A stretch of 64,000 bases of DNA, taken from assembly GCA_014138645.1 (NCBI GenBank), contig JACJIB010000002.1, positions 682,001 through 746,000 of the forward strand. The letters run 5' to 3'. Position 1 is the stretch's first letter, and the number at the start of each line of letters is the position of its first letter. Under the pieces are notes generated by a model that made no database searches, was not told the DNA's origin, and was given only the letters and a program-made list of their open reading frames with translations. Made by a program: the position numbers and the translations under genes. Below, piece by piece: positions 35,827-44,318 of the stretch. The stretch is from Methylorubrum thiocyanatum (GTDB taxonomy: Bacteria; Pseudomonadota; Alphaproteobacteria; Rhizobiales; Beijerinckiaceae).

Positions 35827-37449
35827 ATGATTCGCCTCGACAAGATCGGCAAGCAGAACGGTCGCCAGATCGTCTTCATCGAGGCGTCGGCCGCCCTGCA
35901 GAAGGGCGAGAAGGCCGGCCTCGTCGGCCCGAACGGCGCCGGCAAGACCACGCTCTTCCGCCTGCTCACCGGCCAGGAACAGCCGGACGAGGGACAGGTC
36001 TCGTCGGAGCGCGGCATCACCATCGGCTATTTCAGCCAGGATGTCGGCGAGATGGCCGGCCGCTCCGTGGTCGCCGAGGTGATGGACGGCGCAGGCCCGG
36101 TCAGTTCCGTGGCGGCCGAACTTAAGGAGCTCGAGGCGGGATTGGCCGATCCCGACCGAGCCGACGAGATGGATGCCCTGGTCGAACGCTACGGCGAGGT
36201 GCAGGCCCGCTTCGAGGAACTCGACGGCTACGCGCTCGAGGGCCGCGCCTACGAGGTTCTGGCCGGCCTCGGCTTCTCCCAGGAGATGATGGACGGGGAT
36301 GTCGGACGCTTGTCGGGCGGCTGGAAGATGCGCGTGGCGCTCGCCCGCATCCTGCTGATGCGCCCCGACGTGATGCTGCTCGACGAGCCGAGCAATCACC
36401 TCGACCTGGAGAGCCTGATCTGGCTCGAATCCTTCCTCAAGGGCTACGACGGCGCACTGATGATGACCTCGCACGACCGCGAGTTCATGAACCGCATCGT
36501 CTCCAAGGTCATCGAGATCGACGGCGGCACCCTCACCACCTATTCCGGCGATTACGCCTTCTATGAGCAGCAGCGTGCGCTGAACGAGGCGCACCAGCAG
36601 GCGCAGTTCGAGCGCCAGCAGGCGATGCTTGCCAAGGAGATCAAGTTCATCGAGCGCTTCAAGGCGCGGGCCAGCCACGCCGCCCAGGTCCAGAGCCGGG
36701 TGAAGAAGCTCGACAAGATCGAGCGGGTCGAGCCGCCGCGCCGCCGCCAGACCGTCGCCTTCGAGTTCCAGCCGGCGCCGCGCTCGGGCGACGACGTCGC
36801 GATGCTGAAGGGCGTGCACAAGCGCTACGGCAGCCGGATCATCTACGAGGGGCTCGACTTCTCGATCCGCCGCAAGGAGCGCTGGTGCGTGATGGGCGTC
36901 AACGGCGCCGGAAAGTCGACCTTGCTGAAACTCATTACCGGCACGGCACAGCCCGACACCGGGACGGTGACCGTCGGCGGCAGCGTCAAGCTCGGCTACT
37001 TCGCCCAGCACGCCATGGATCTGCTCGACGGCGACCTCACCGTGTTCGAGGATCTGGAGAGCAGCTTTCCCCAGGCCGGCCAGGGCTCGCTGCGGGCGCT
37101 CGCCGGCTGCTTCGGCTTCTCCGGCGACGATGTCGAAAAGCCGTGCCGGGTGCTGTCGGGCGGCGAGAAGGCGCGGCTGGTGATGGCCAAGATGCTCTAC
37201 GACCCGCCGAACTTCCTCGTCCTCGACGAGCCGACCAACCACCTCGACATCGCCACCAAGGAAATGCTGATCAACGCGCTGGCGGGCTTCGAGGGAACGA
37301 TGCTGTTCGTCAGCCACGACCGGCACTTTCTCGCCGCGCTGTCGAACCGGGTGCTCGAAGTGACTGGTGACGGAATCCGGCAGTACGGCGGCGGCTACTC
37401 GGAATACGTGGCGAGCACCGGCCAGGAAGCCCCGGGGCTGCGCAGCTGA
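35827..37449 (+). CDS. ABC-F family ATPase
   Basis: A 540-residue soluble protein with two ABC ATPase domains and no membrane segment. Walker A motifs are GPNGAGKTT (about residue 37) and GVNGAGKST (about 358); the signatures are LSGGWKMR and LSGGEKAR; the Walker B regions end LLDEPSNHLD and VLDEPTNHLD. The linker between the domains is the charged helical P-site tRNA interaction motif region. ABC-F proteins act on the ribosome (EttA/Uup/YbiT-like) and which subtype this is cannot be fixed here. Confidence 0.93.
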   Translation: MIRLDKIGKQNGRQIVFIEASAALQKGEKAGLVGPNGAGKTTLFRLLTGQEQPDEGQVSSERGITIGYFSQDVGEMAGRSVVAEVMDGAGPVSSVAAELKELEAGLADPDRADEMDALVERYGEVQARFEELDGYALEGRAYEVLAGLGFSQEMMDGDVGRLSGGWKMRVALARILLMRPDVMLLDEPSNHLDLESLIWLESFLKGYDGALMMTSHDREFMNRIVSKVIEIDGGTLTTYSGDYAFYEQQRALNEAHQQAQFERQQAMLAKEIKFIERFKARASHAAQVQSRVKKLDKIERVEPPRRRQTVAFEFQPAPRSGDDVAMLKGVHKRYGSRIIYEGLDFSIRRKERWCVMGVNGAGKSTLLKLITGTAQPDTGTVTVGGSVKLGYFAQHAMDLLDGDLTVFEDLESSFPQAGQGSLRALAGCFGFSGDDVEKPCRVLSGGEKARLVMAKMLYDPPNFLVLDEPTNHLDIATKEMLINALAGFEGTMLFVSHDRHFLAALSNRVLEVTGDGIRQYGGGYSEYVASTGQEAPGLRS

Positions 37450-37456
37450 TCGCCCC

Positions 37457-37813
37457 TCAGGGATCGAGCGCGAGATCGTCGTAACGGGCGACGAGGCCGG
37501 GCGGCGCGACGATCCGCCAAGCCGTCAGAAGCGACGCGCGAAGCATCTCCTCTTCGGCTGCGTCGAGATCGAGGCTCGTCCAGCCGCGCACACCCCATGT
37601 GCCGGGCACGGGCTCGTACGCGTCCGGCTCGTCCTCCAGCACCCGTGCCTGTGCCTCGGGCGTCAGCCGCACCACCACGCGCGCCTCGTCGGTCCAGAGC
37701 GTGGCGAAGATCCGTCCGCCGACCCGGAAGTCGGGGTGGCCCTGATGCGCGCCCTCGATCGTCTCGGGCAGCAACAGCGCAAGGGCCCGCACGTCCTCGG
37801 GCAGGCAAGACAT
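37457..37813 (-). CDS. MmcQ/YjbR-family protein
   Basis: A 118-residue protein of the MmcQ/YjbR double-wing DNA-binding-like family. LPETIEGAHQGHPDFRVGGRIFATLW is the family N-terminal half; the C-terminal half contains RGWTSLDLDAAEEEMLRASLLTAWRIVAP. The function is not known. It converges with the ABC-F gene, 7 bp apart. Confidence 0.85.
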   Translation of the reverse strand: MSCLPEDVRALALLLPETIEGAHQGHPDFRVGGRIFATLWTDEARVVVRLTPEAQARVLEDEPDAYEPVPGTWGVRGWTSLDLDAAEEEMLRASLLTAWRIVAPPGLVARYDDLALDP

Positions 37814-37822
37814 GGCGGCGCG

Positions 37823-38062
37823 CTAGGCCCGGCTCGTCGGAGCCTGCCACGTGGTGCCCGGATGCTCACGCACGTCGCCGTTCCGGGTGCCGGTGTCGCT
37901 GTCGCTCACCCACTCGCCGGGTTCGGCGATCTCCACCACCTCGTCCTCCGGATAGGCCGCCTCCACGAACAGGCGGGCCTCGCCCTCGGCTGCTGCCCGC
38001 ACCGTGATCATCGGGCGCTCGCCGCCCGCGCCGCGCACCCGCGCGATGAAGAGCTTCGTCAT
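37823..38062 (-). CDS. Small hypothetical protein
   Basis: A 79-residue acidic protein, MTKLFIARVRGAGGERPMITVRAA, with no family recognised. ATG 38062 is chosen; the longer frame to 38179 lacks support. It is 9 bp upstream of the MmcQ-like gene on the same strand, so the two may be co-transcribed. Confidence 0.6.
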   Translation of the reverse strand: MTKLFIARVRGAGGERPMITVRAAAEGEARLFVEAAYPEDEVVEIAEPGEWVSDSDTGTRNGDVREHPGTTWQAPTSRA

Positions 38063-38622
38063 GGTTCGGTGTCCTCCGCCTCGGCCGTAAGAACCGGTCA
38101 ACGTCCGCGCGGCGGAAGGGATCATCGAAAAACGTGAGGACGAGATTGCGGCGGTCCGCGCGGGAGCAAAGTCGGGCACGCGGTCGTGTCGTTGCCCCTT
38201 CCGTCGAGCGCCTCACGTGGATGAGGAACGGGGCCGCCTGCCAGCGTTGATACAGACCCTTACCGGCGGCGCGCCACTTCGCGTGATTCCGAGGCCGTCG
38301 GGGATTTGCCGCGATCGTTCGCCGAAGCTCCTCAGGCAACGTCGTCGCGTTCGGCCTGTGCGCTCCGATCGGAGGCTCTCGCGCGACCACGAGCCTCAGT
38401 TTGTGGTTCGGAAACGAGAAATCCAAGCATCCAAGAAAATCCCTGCAAGAAAACACAGTGTCATCGAAGATTACGAGGAGCATGTCCGAGGATCCATCCT
38501 CCGACGGCAAACTGATCGTTCACCGGATAGATCTCGTCGCAAGCGCCTCGCCCGGCCGATCGTCCTGTCGGGGGCGGTGGGATCGCAATTGACAGCCCCT
38601 GCTGAAGCCGAATAGCTAAGCT
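38063..38622. other. Gene-free spacer upstream of cobalamin riboswitch
   Basis: About 560 bp with no gene I can support. Frames cross it on both strands but lack any recognisable family. The 38390-38480 part is AT-rich and is the likely promoter region for the riboswitch transcript. Confidence 0.5.
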
Positions 38623-38623
38623 T

Positions 38624-38790
38624 CGACGGTTCCCCTCGGGATCAAAAGGGAACGCGGTGAGGGGGAACCCGATGCCGCGGCTGCCCCCGCAACTGTAAGC
38701 GGCGAGCCTTCCGCCACCATGTCACTGGGCAACTGCCTGGGAAGACGGTGAGAGGGCCGTGACCCGCGAGCCAGGAGACCTGCCGTCAGT
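38624..38790 (+). ncRNA. Cobalamin riboswitch
   Basis: The conserved core of the adenosylcobalamin-type riboswitch is clear: AGGGAACGCGGTGAG, the GCTGCCCCCGCAACTGTAAGCGG segment split over 38681-38702, CACTGGG at about 38723, GGGAAGACGG at about 38739, and the B12 box GAGCCAGGAGACCTGCC at 38768-38784. Binding of cobalamin normally represses the downstream gene. It stands 135 bp before the TonB receptor start, so it controls that gene and probably the PepSY gene too. Confidence 0.95.
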
Positions 38791-38924
38791 CGTGGTCACA
38801 CGCGAAACGCGTCGGGCGGGGTGTCCTGGCGGGTGTCGAAGGTCCGCCGATCCTGCGAGGAGGCGGCTCCCGAGGCTTCGTTCGCGGTGACGTGCCACTG
38901 ACGTTGCCCGAGGCGCCTCGCTTC

Positions 38925-41141
38925 ATGTCATCCGCTGATCGCACCCGCTCGCTTGCCGGGCGCATGCCTGCTGCCCTGTTGTTCTCCACCGGCGCACTGG
39001 CCCTTACCACGTTCCCGTCGGCGGCCCAGGAGGGTGCCGAGACGACCACCGGCCCCCACGCCATTGCGCTCGAGGAACTGGCTGTACAGGGGGCGGGGTC
39101 CGGCACACGGCTCCTGGCACAGACCCCCTACACGGCGGCGGCGACCGGCCTCAATCTCACCACGCCGAACCGCAGCGGCAGCCGCCTCGACCTGTCACCG
39201 CTGCAGACGCCTGCCAGCATCGAGGTCATTTCCGGCCAGAAGATCCGTGAGCGCGGCCAGCAGACGGTGCAGGAGGCCATCACCCAGAACGCCGCCGGCA
39301 TCACGACCATCGGCTCACCCGGCAACGGGTTCGGTGCCTACACGTCCCGGGGCTTCGCTGGCGTGAACTCGGTGATGCAACTCTACGACGGCACCCGCCT
39401 CTTCGTCGGCGTCAACACCACGACCTATCCGTTCGACACCTGGAACGTGGACCGAATCGAAGTGCTGCGTGGGCCGGCTTCCGTGCTGTATGGCGACGGC
39501 GCGATCGGCGGCGTCATCAACGTCGTGCCCAAGAAGCCGGTCGCGGTTCCGGTCAACGCCGCCCGCGCCGCCCTCGGATCCGATGGCGTCAAGCGCCTCG
39601 CGGTCGACAGCGGCGGACCGGTCGGCGAGAACCTGTTCTACCGCCTCAACGTCAGCGGAAACCAAGTCGACGGCTGGCTGAACCAGAACGGAAACTTCGC
39701 CAATCTCGCCGTCTCCGGCTCGCTGCTGTACCAGGCGACACCGGATCTCGCGGTGACGCTCTCGCACGATTACGGCTATCAGGAGCCCCTGCGCTACTTC
39801 GGAACGCCTCTGATCGGCGGGCGCATCGATCCGCGCCTCCGCTTCCAGAACTACAACATCGACGGCAGCCGCATCGTCTTCGAGGATAACTGGACGCAGT
39901 TGAAGGTCGAATGGTCGCCGAGCGACGACATCGTCATCCGCAACACCGCCTACCGCCTGCTCTCGGACCGCCACTGGCGCAATCTCGAAAGCTACGCCTT
40001 CGTTCCGAGCACGGGCCTCATCCGGCGGACCAGCCCGATCGAGATCTTTCATCACCAGGAGCAGATCGGCAATCGCTTCGACGCAACGGTCAAGGGCACG
40101 CTCTTCGGCTTCCGCAACGAGTTCGTCGCCGGCTTCGAGGTCAACCACATCGATTTCGGCGTGCGGAACAACTCGCCCTATCGCGGCGAGAACAGCGTCG
40201 ATCCGTTCTTCTTCAATCCGGGCTTCTTCAGCAGCCCCGACAGCGTCCGCCCGCTCTACAGGTCGAGTACGGATCAGTATTCGCTCTTCGCGGAGGACCG
40301 GCTGATCCTGACTGATCAGCTCTCGCTGATCGCCGGTCTGCGCTACGACGCGCCGACGGTGCGGCGCGAGGATCTGGTCACGCCGTCGCAGAGCTTCACC
40401 AAGGCGTTCAACGCGCTGAGCTACCGCGTCGGTGCCGTCTTCAACCCGACGCCGGACAGCTCGCTCTACGCGAGCTACGCGACCGCGGTCGATCCGGTGA
40501 CATCGTTGATCACGATCCCGATCACCCAGAAGGACTTCAAGCTTTCCGCGGGCGAGCAGGTCGAGATCGGTTACAAGCAGGTGTTCTGGGACGGGCGCGG
40601 CGAATTCACCCTCGCGGGCTACCGCATCAACAAGCGCGATCTGCTGACCGTGGATCCGCTGCGGCCGCAGGTCCCCGTCCAGGTCGGCAGCCAGTCGTCG
40701 CACGGCGTCGAGGCGTTCCTGTCGCTCGGCCTGTGGGAGAACTGGCGCGCGGAGGGCAATCTCGCCCTGCTGCACGCGCAGTACGACGACTTCCAGCAAG
40801 CCGTCGGCGGCATGGCCGTCAACTTCGCCGGCAATCAGCCGGTCAACGTGCCGGAGCGCATCGCCAATCTCTGGCTGTCCTGGGCCTTCGCGCCGCGCTG
40901 GGAGGCGCGGGCCGGCGTTCAATTCGTCGGAGAGACGTTCAGCGACTTCGCCAACACGGTGCGGCGCCCAAGCTACGAGGTCGTCAACGGCAGCCTCGAC
41001 TACCGTGTCAGCGACACGTCCCGCTTCAGCGTCCGGGTCTACAATCTGCTCGACACCATTTACCCGGTGACCGGCAGCGCCAACACTTGGCTGCTGGGCC
41101 GCCCGCACTCAGTCGAAGTCGCCTACAACCTGACCTTCTGA
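38925..41141 (+). CDS. TonB-dependent siderophore-type receptor under cobalamin riboswitch
   Basis: A 738-residue outer-membrane receptor. The signal peptide (about 1-34) is followed by a TonB-box-like stretch (ALEELAV), the plug domain (about 75-185; ITQNAAGITTIGSPGNG and RIEVLRGPASVLYGDGAIGGVINVVPKKP) and a 22-strand barrel ending in an aromatic F. The plug is of the ferric siderophore receptor type (FhuA/FpvA), not BtuB. The cobalamin riboswitch suggests it carries a corrinoid or a cobalt complex instead; this is inference. ATG 38925 is taken as the start; GTG 38892 is less likely. The PepSY gene follows. Confidence 0.93.
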   Translation: MSSADRTRSLAGRMPAALLFSTGALALTTFPSAAQEGAETTTGPHAIALEELAVQGAGSGTRLLAQTPYTAAATGLNLTTPNRSGSRLDLSPLQTPASIEVISGQKIRERGQQTVQEAITQNAAGITTIGSPGNGFGAYTSRGFAGVNSVMQLYDGTRLFVGVNTTTYPFDTWNVDRIEVLRGPASVLYGDGAIGGVINVVPKKPVAVPVNAARAALGSDGVKRLAVDSGGPVGENLFYRLNVSGNQVDGWLNQNGNFANLAVSGSLLYQATPDLAVTLSHDYGYQEPLRYFGTPLIGGRIDPRLRFQNYNIDGSRIVFEDNWTQLKVEWSPSDDIVIRNTAYRLLSDRHWRNLESYAFVPSTGLIRRTSPIEIFHHQEQIGNRFDATVKGTLFGFRNEFVAGFEVNHIDFGVRNNSPYRGENSVDPFFFNPGFFSSPDSVRPLYRSSTDQYSLFAEDRLILTDQLSLIAGLRYDAPTVRREDLVTPSQSFTKAFNALSYRVGAVFNPTPDSSLYASYATAVDPVTSLITIPITQKDFKLSAGEQVEIGYKQVFWDGRGEFTLAGYRINKRDLLTVDPLRPQVPVQVGSQSSHGVEAFLSLGLWENWRAEGNLALLHAQYDDFQQAVGGMAVNFAGNQPVNVPERIANLWLSWAFAPRWEARAGVQFVGETFSDFANTVRRPSYEVVNGSLDYRVSDTSRFSVRVYNLLDTIYPVTGSANTWLLGRPHSVEVAYNLTF

Positions 41142-41311
41142 GGGCGTCCGCAGATGCAAGACGAGCAGGGCGCACGATTCCAGCCGCAGGCGAACCATGC
41201 GGGAGCGGCCAGCCACGGGGTGGCAAGGCGCGCCCGCGCGTGCAACCCTGTCGATGACCGCCGCCCGCGCACGCCGATCGGACCCGCGACCGGCCCTGCA
41301 GGGTGCCATCG

Positions 41312-42760
41312 ATGATGCGCCCGCTGATCAAGCGCGGGAAGCGCTGGCTCTATCTCGCCCATCGCTGGCTCGGCATCGTGACCTGCCTGCTGTTCGTGAC
41401 GTGGTTCGCGTCGGGCCTCGTTATGATGTATGTCGGCTTCCCCAGCCTGACGGAGGCGGAGCGCCGGGGTGGCCTGCCGCTCCTGGCCTGGGATCAGGTG
41501 ACGGTGACGCCGCGCGAGGCGCTCGAAGCCGGCGGGCAGACCCGGTTCCCGCGCGACCTGCGCCTGACGATGCTCGACCGGGAACCGGTCTACCGCATGG
41601 TCGGCTGGGACGGCCGGCAGGCCACCGTCTCCGCTGTCGCGCCTCGTCCGATCACCGGCATCGAGGCCGGTCAGGCCCTCGCCATTGCGGAACATGATCG
41701 GCGCGCGGTCCGGACCCGGCTCCTCGGCACGGTCGATCGCGACCAGTGGTCGGTGACCGCGCGCTACGATCCCCTGCGGCCGTTCCATCTCGTCGCCCTG
41801 GGTGATCCGGACGACACCCAGCTCTACGTCTCGGCCCGCACGGGTCAGATCGCCCTCAACACGACGGGGCGGGAGCGGTTGTGGAATTGGTTCGGCGCCA
41901 TCCCGCACTGGATCTACCTGACGCCGCTGCGGGCGCAGGCCGCGTTGTGGCGGGACGTGGTCCTGTGGGTCTCGGGCGTCGCGATCGTCGGTGCGGTCAC
42001 CGGCCTTTGGGTCGGCCTGCTCCGCGTGCGGCTACGCCGCCGCTACGCGTCGGGCTCGGTCTCGCCCTATCGCGGCTGGGCGGCGTGGCACCATATCGGC
42101 GGCCTGATCGGCGGCCTGACCCTGCTGACCTTCGTTGCCAGCGGCTGGCTGTCGATGAATCCGAACCACTGGTTCGGTCCTCGTACTCCGAGCCAGGCCA
42201 TGCTCGAACGCTATGCCGGCATGACAGAAGCCCGCTGGGACCTCGACCTCGCGGCCCTCCGCGCCGCGGCCTGTCCCGACGCGGTCGAGGCGCGGCTCGG
42301 CTGGCTGGGCGGCCGAGCGCAGGCGGTCTTGGTCTGCCGGGATGGCGCGGTGTCGGTTTGCTGTGCCGCGGTGTCCGCTGCTCCGACGATGTCCGACCTC
42401 GTTACGGCCGCCCGGCGCCTGCTCCCCGACGCCTCGCTCCGCGAAGCCACGCTGCTGACCGAGGAGGACGCCTACTGGTACGCTCACCACGGGTTGCGCC
42501 GCCTGCCGGTGCTGCGGGTGGCGTTCGACGATCCGGATGCAACTTGGTTCCATCTTGATCCGGCCACGGGCGAGGTGCTCACCCGTGCCGACCGATCCTC
42601 CCGCACCTATCGCTGGCTGTTCAACGCTCCGCACAGTTTCGACTTCCGCTTCCTGCTGCAGCGGCGCCCAGCCTGGGACGCCGTGCTCTGGCTGCTCTCG
42701 GCCGCCGGCCTGATCATCTCGATCTCCGGCGTGGTGATCGGCTGGCGCCGCCTCAGGTGA
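41312..42760 (+). CDS. PepSY-associated TM domain protein
   Basis: A 482-residue inner-membrane protein of the PepSY_TM family with about four transmembrane segments. WLYLAHRWLGIVTCLLFVTWFASGLVMMY is the conserved first helix with its His; WHHIGGLIGGLTLLTFVASGWLSMNP and LWLLSAAGLIISISGVVIGWRRL match later helices. Such proteins accompany siderophore receptors and probably reduce the imported metal complex. ATG 41312 or 41315 is preferred over GTG 41303. It follows the receptor by 170 bp and is probably under the same riboswitch. Confidence 0.9.
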   Translation: MMRPLIKRGKRWLYLAHRWLGIVTCLLFVTWFASGLVMMYVGFPSLTEAERRGGLPLLAWDQVTVTPREALEAGGQTRFPRDLRLTMLDREPVYRMVGWDGRQATVSAVAPRPITGIEAGQALAIAEHDRRAVRTRLLGTVDRDQWSVTARYDPLRPFHLVALGDPDDTQLYVSARTGQIALNTTGRERLWNWFGAIPHWIYLTPLRAQAALWRDVVLWVSGVAIVGAVTGLWVGLLRVRLRRRYASGSVSPYRGWAAWHHIGGLIGGLTLLTFVASGWLSMNPNHWFGPRTPSQAMLERYAGMTEARWDLDLAALRAAACPDAVEARLGWLGGRAQAVLVCRDGAVSVCCAAVSAAPTMSDLVTAARRLLPDASLREATLLTEEDAYWYAHHGLRRLPVLRVAFDDPDATWFHLDPATGEVLTRADRSSRTYRWLFNAPHSFDFRFLLQRRPAWDAVLWLLSAAGLIISISGVVIGWRRLR

Positions 42761-42928
42761 CGTTCCGGGCGCCGTCGGTCCGCGGCCGACGCGACGCGGC
42801 CGAATGCCGTGCGGATCGGATTGACGAGGCTGCGTGTAATCGAAATCGGCAGCACATCTTTGTCGCGCAACATCATCGATGCTCGCGCCTTGTCCGATGT
42901 CAGAATTACGTCTAACCCTTGCTGGCCT

Positions 42929-42986
42929 GGACCCATAAACGGGTCCTTAGTTCAAAATCGTGATAGTTAGAACGAACGTTTCTATC
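42929..42986 (+). promoter_or_regulatory. Hairpin and palindrome upstream of hemP
   Basis: A 6-bp perfect hairpin, GGACCC/GGGTCC, spans 42929-42946. An imperfect palindrome, GATAGTTAGAAC-GAAC-GTTTCTATC, spans 42962-42986. The latter lies 32 bp before the hemP ATG and resembles iron-responsive operators of rhizobia, but does not match the Irr ICE spacing. Regulation by iron is a guess. Confidence 0.35.
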
Positions 42987-43017
42987 GGCTCATGCCCGAG
43001 ACGGCGAGCCCATCCCG

Positions 43018-43158
43018 ATGCCTCCTCTTCGGACAGCCGGGACGATGATTGCCTCGGACGTGTTGATGCAGGGGCGACGCGCGGTCGTGATCGTCCATGA
43101 CGGCGCGACTTATCGCCTTCGCGTCACGAGCAACAACATGCTGATCCTGATGAAATGA
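43018..43158 (+). CDS. hemP: Hemin uptake protein HemP
   Basis: A 46-residue protein, MPPLRTAGTMIASDVLMQ at its start and YRLRVTSNNMLILMK at its end. It matches the HemP family, whose members have the pattern L-x-x-G-R-x-V-x-I-x-H-x-G-x-x-Y-x-L-R-x-T-x-x-x-x-L-I-L-x-K. HemP is an iron-regulated small protein that promotes heme uptake; no hmu operon is seen next to it. Too short for most gene finders. ATG 43045 is an alternative start. Confidence 0.85.
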   Translation: MPPLRTAGTMIASDVLMQGRRAVVIVHDGATYRLRVTSNNMLILMK

Positions 43159-43340
43159 TCCCCACCGTCTCTTCGCCGCGCCTGTCCCGCCGGGCGATGC
43201 TCGCTACCCTGCTCGGCGTCACCGCCGACATCGAGATGACCTCGATCGAGCAGTGCGAAACGGCGTACAGCCGCATGCTGAAGAGCGACGTGAAGGACCG
43301 CTTCGTCATCGACATGGCGAGCCTGCCCAGGGCCGCCTGA
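43155..43340 (+). pseudogene. 3' remnant of a zinc-type alcohol dehydrogenase fused behind hemP
   Basis: A 61-codon open frame whose ATG overlaps the hemP stop (ATGA). Its last 37 codons read DIEMTSIEQCETAYSRMLK followed by SDVKDRFVIDMASL. This is the C-terminal end of NAD(P)-dependent, zinc-type alcohol dehydrogenases, which finish AY-x-RML-x-SDV-x-YRFVIDMASL. The other ~300 residues of the enzyme are missing. It is best explained as the relic of a deleted adh gene. Confidence 0.75.
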
Positions 43341-43375
43341 TCCATTCCCCTCGTTCGACACAGGATCTGCCCTGC

Positions 43376-44173
43376 ATGGCCAAGCTCACCCGCACCCGTT
43401 TCCTGGCCGGTCTCGTTGCCATCACCCTGGCTGGCACACTCCCCGCACCGGCGGCGGACGCGCCGACGGTCTTTGCCGCTGCCAGCTTGAAGAACGCCCT
43501 CGACGACATCGCCGGAAGCTACGCCAAGGACGGCAAGCCGGCCCCGAAAGTTTCGTACGCGGCCTCGAACACGCTGGCCAAGCAGATCGAGCAGGGCGCG
43601 CCCGCCGACCTGTTCTTCTCCGCCGATCTCGACTGGATGGACTATCTTGCCACGAAGGATCTCATCCAGCCCGGCACGCGGGTGAGCCTTCTGGCCAACA
43701 CCATCGTGCTGATCGCCCCGAAGGAGTCGAAGGCCGAGGTGAGGATGGGCCCCGGCCTCGACCTTACCGCGGCCCTCGGTTCCGGAAAGCTCGCCATGGG
43801 TAATGTCGATGCGGTACCCGCCGGCAAATACGGCAAGGCGGCCCTGGAGAAGCTCGGTGGCTGGGCGGGTGTGAAGGACAGGATCGCGCAGGCCGAGAGC
43901 GTGCGCGCGGCCCTGCTCCTCGTCTCGCGCGGCGAGGCGCCGCTCGGCATCGTCTACGCCACCGACGCGGCGGCGGATGCGAATGTGAGAATCGTCGCCA
44001 CCTTTCCGGCCGACAGCCATCCGGCGATCATCTACCCGGTCGCGATCATCAAGGATTCGCGCAATCCGGACGCAGCGGCGCTGCTGAGCTATCTGCGCGG
44101 CCCCGCCGCCAAGGCCGCCTTCGAGAAACAAGGTTTCACCGTGCTGAACCGCTCGACTGCCGCCGCGCAGTGA
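43376..44173 (+). CDS. modA: Molybdate ABC transporter substrate-binding protein
   Basis: A 265-residue periplasmic binding protein with a signal peptide (about 1-25). FAAASLKNALDDIAGSYAK and the SYAASNTLAKQIEQGAPADLFFSAD segment are typical ModA. NVDAVPAGKYGKAALEKLG and LVSRGEAPLGIVYATDA are also family blocks. The GNVDAVPAGKYG stretch contributes to oxyanion binding. modB and modC, which normally follow, are absent; the next gene is on the other strand. It probably works with a permease encoded elsewhere. Confidence 0.93.
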   Translation: MAKLTRTRFLAGLVAITLAGTLPAPAADAPTVFAAASLKNALDDIAGSYAKDGKPAPKVSYAASNTLAKQIEQGAPADLFFSADLDWMDYLATKDLIQPGTRVSLLANTIVLIAPKESKAEVRMGPGLDLTAALGSGKLAMGNVDAVPAGKYGKAALEKLGGWAGVKDRIAQAESVRAALLLVSRGEAPLGIVYATDAAADANVRIVATFPADSHPAIIYPVAIIKDSRNPDAAALLSYLRGPAAKAAFEKQGFTVLNRSTAAAQ

Positions 44174-44240
44174 CGCACTGGCCTGCTGCCGGTTCGGTGC
44201 ACACCGTCCCGCGCTCATCGAAGTGGCTTTCCGCATCGGA

Positions 44241-44260
44241 CCGGGGCGGAATAGCCCCGG
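44241..44260. terminator. Hairpin between modA and lysR-type gene
   Basis: CCGGGGC at 44241-44247 and GCCCCGG at 44254-44260 form a perfect 7-bp stem around GGAATA. It lies between convergent genes and could terminate either; no U-run is seen. Confidence 0.45.
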
Positions 44261-44318
44261 GGATCGAGTACCGCTGCCGCAACTCGTTGATCTCGGCCAA
44301 TCTAGAGAAGGCACACCT

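Noticed and set aside
37866..38510. 214-codon minus-strand frame over the small gene and spacer
   Set aside because: It overlaps the better-supported 79-aa gene and shows no domain; its 5' part is in the AT-rich region.
38217..38615. Frame on the plus strand in the spacer before the cobalamin riboswitch
   Set aside because: It overlaps the AT-rich leader, has no homology, and its composition is not protein-like.
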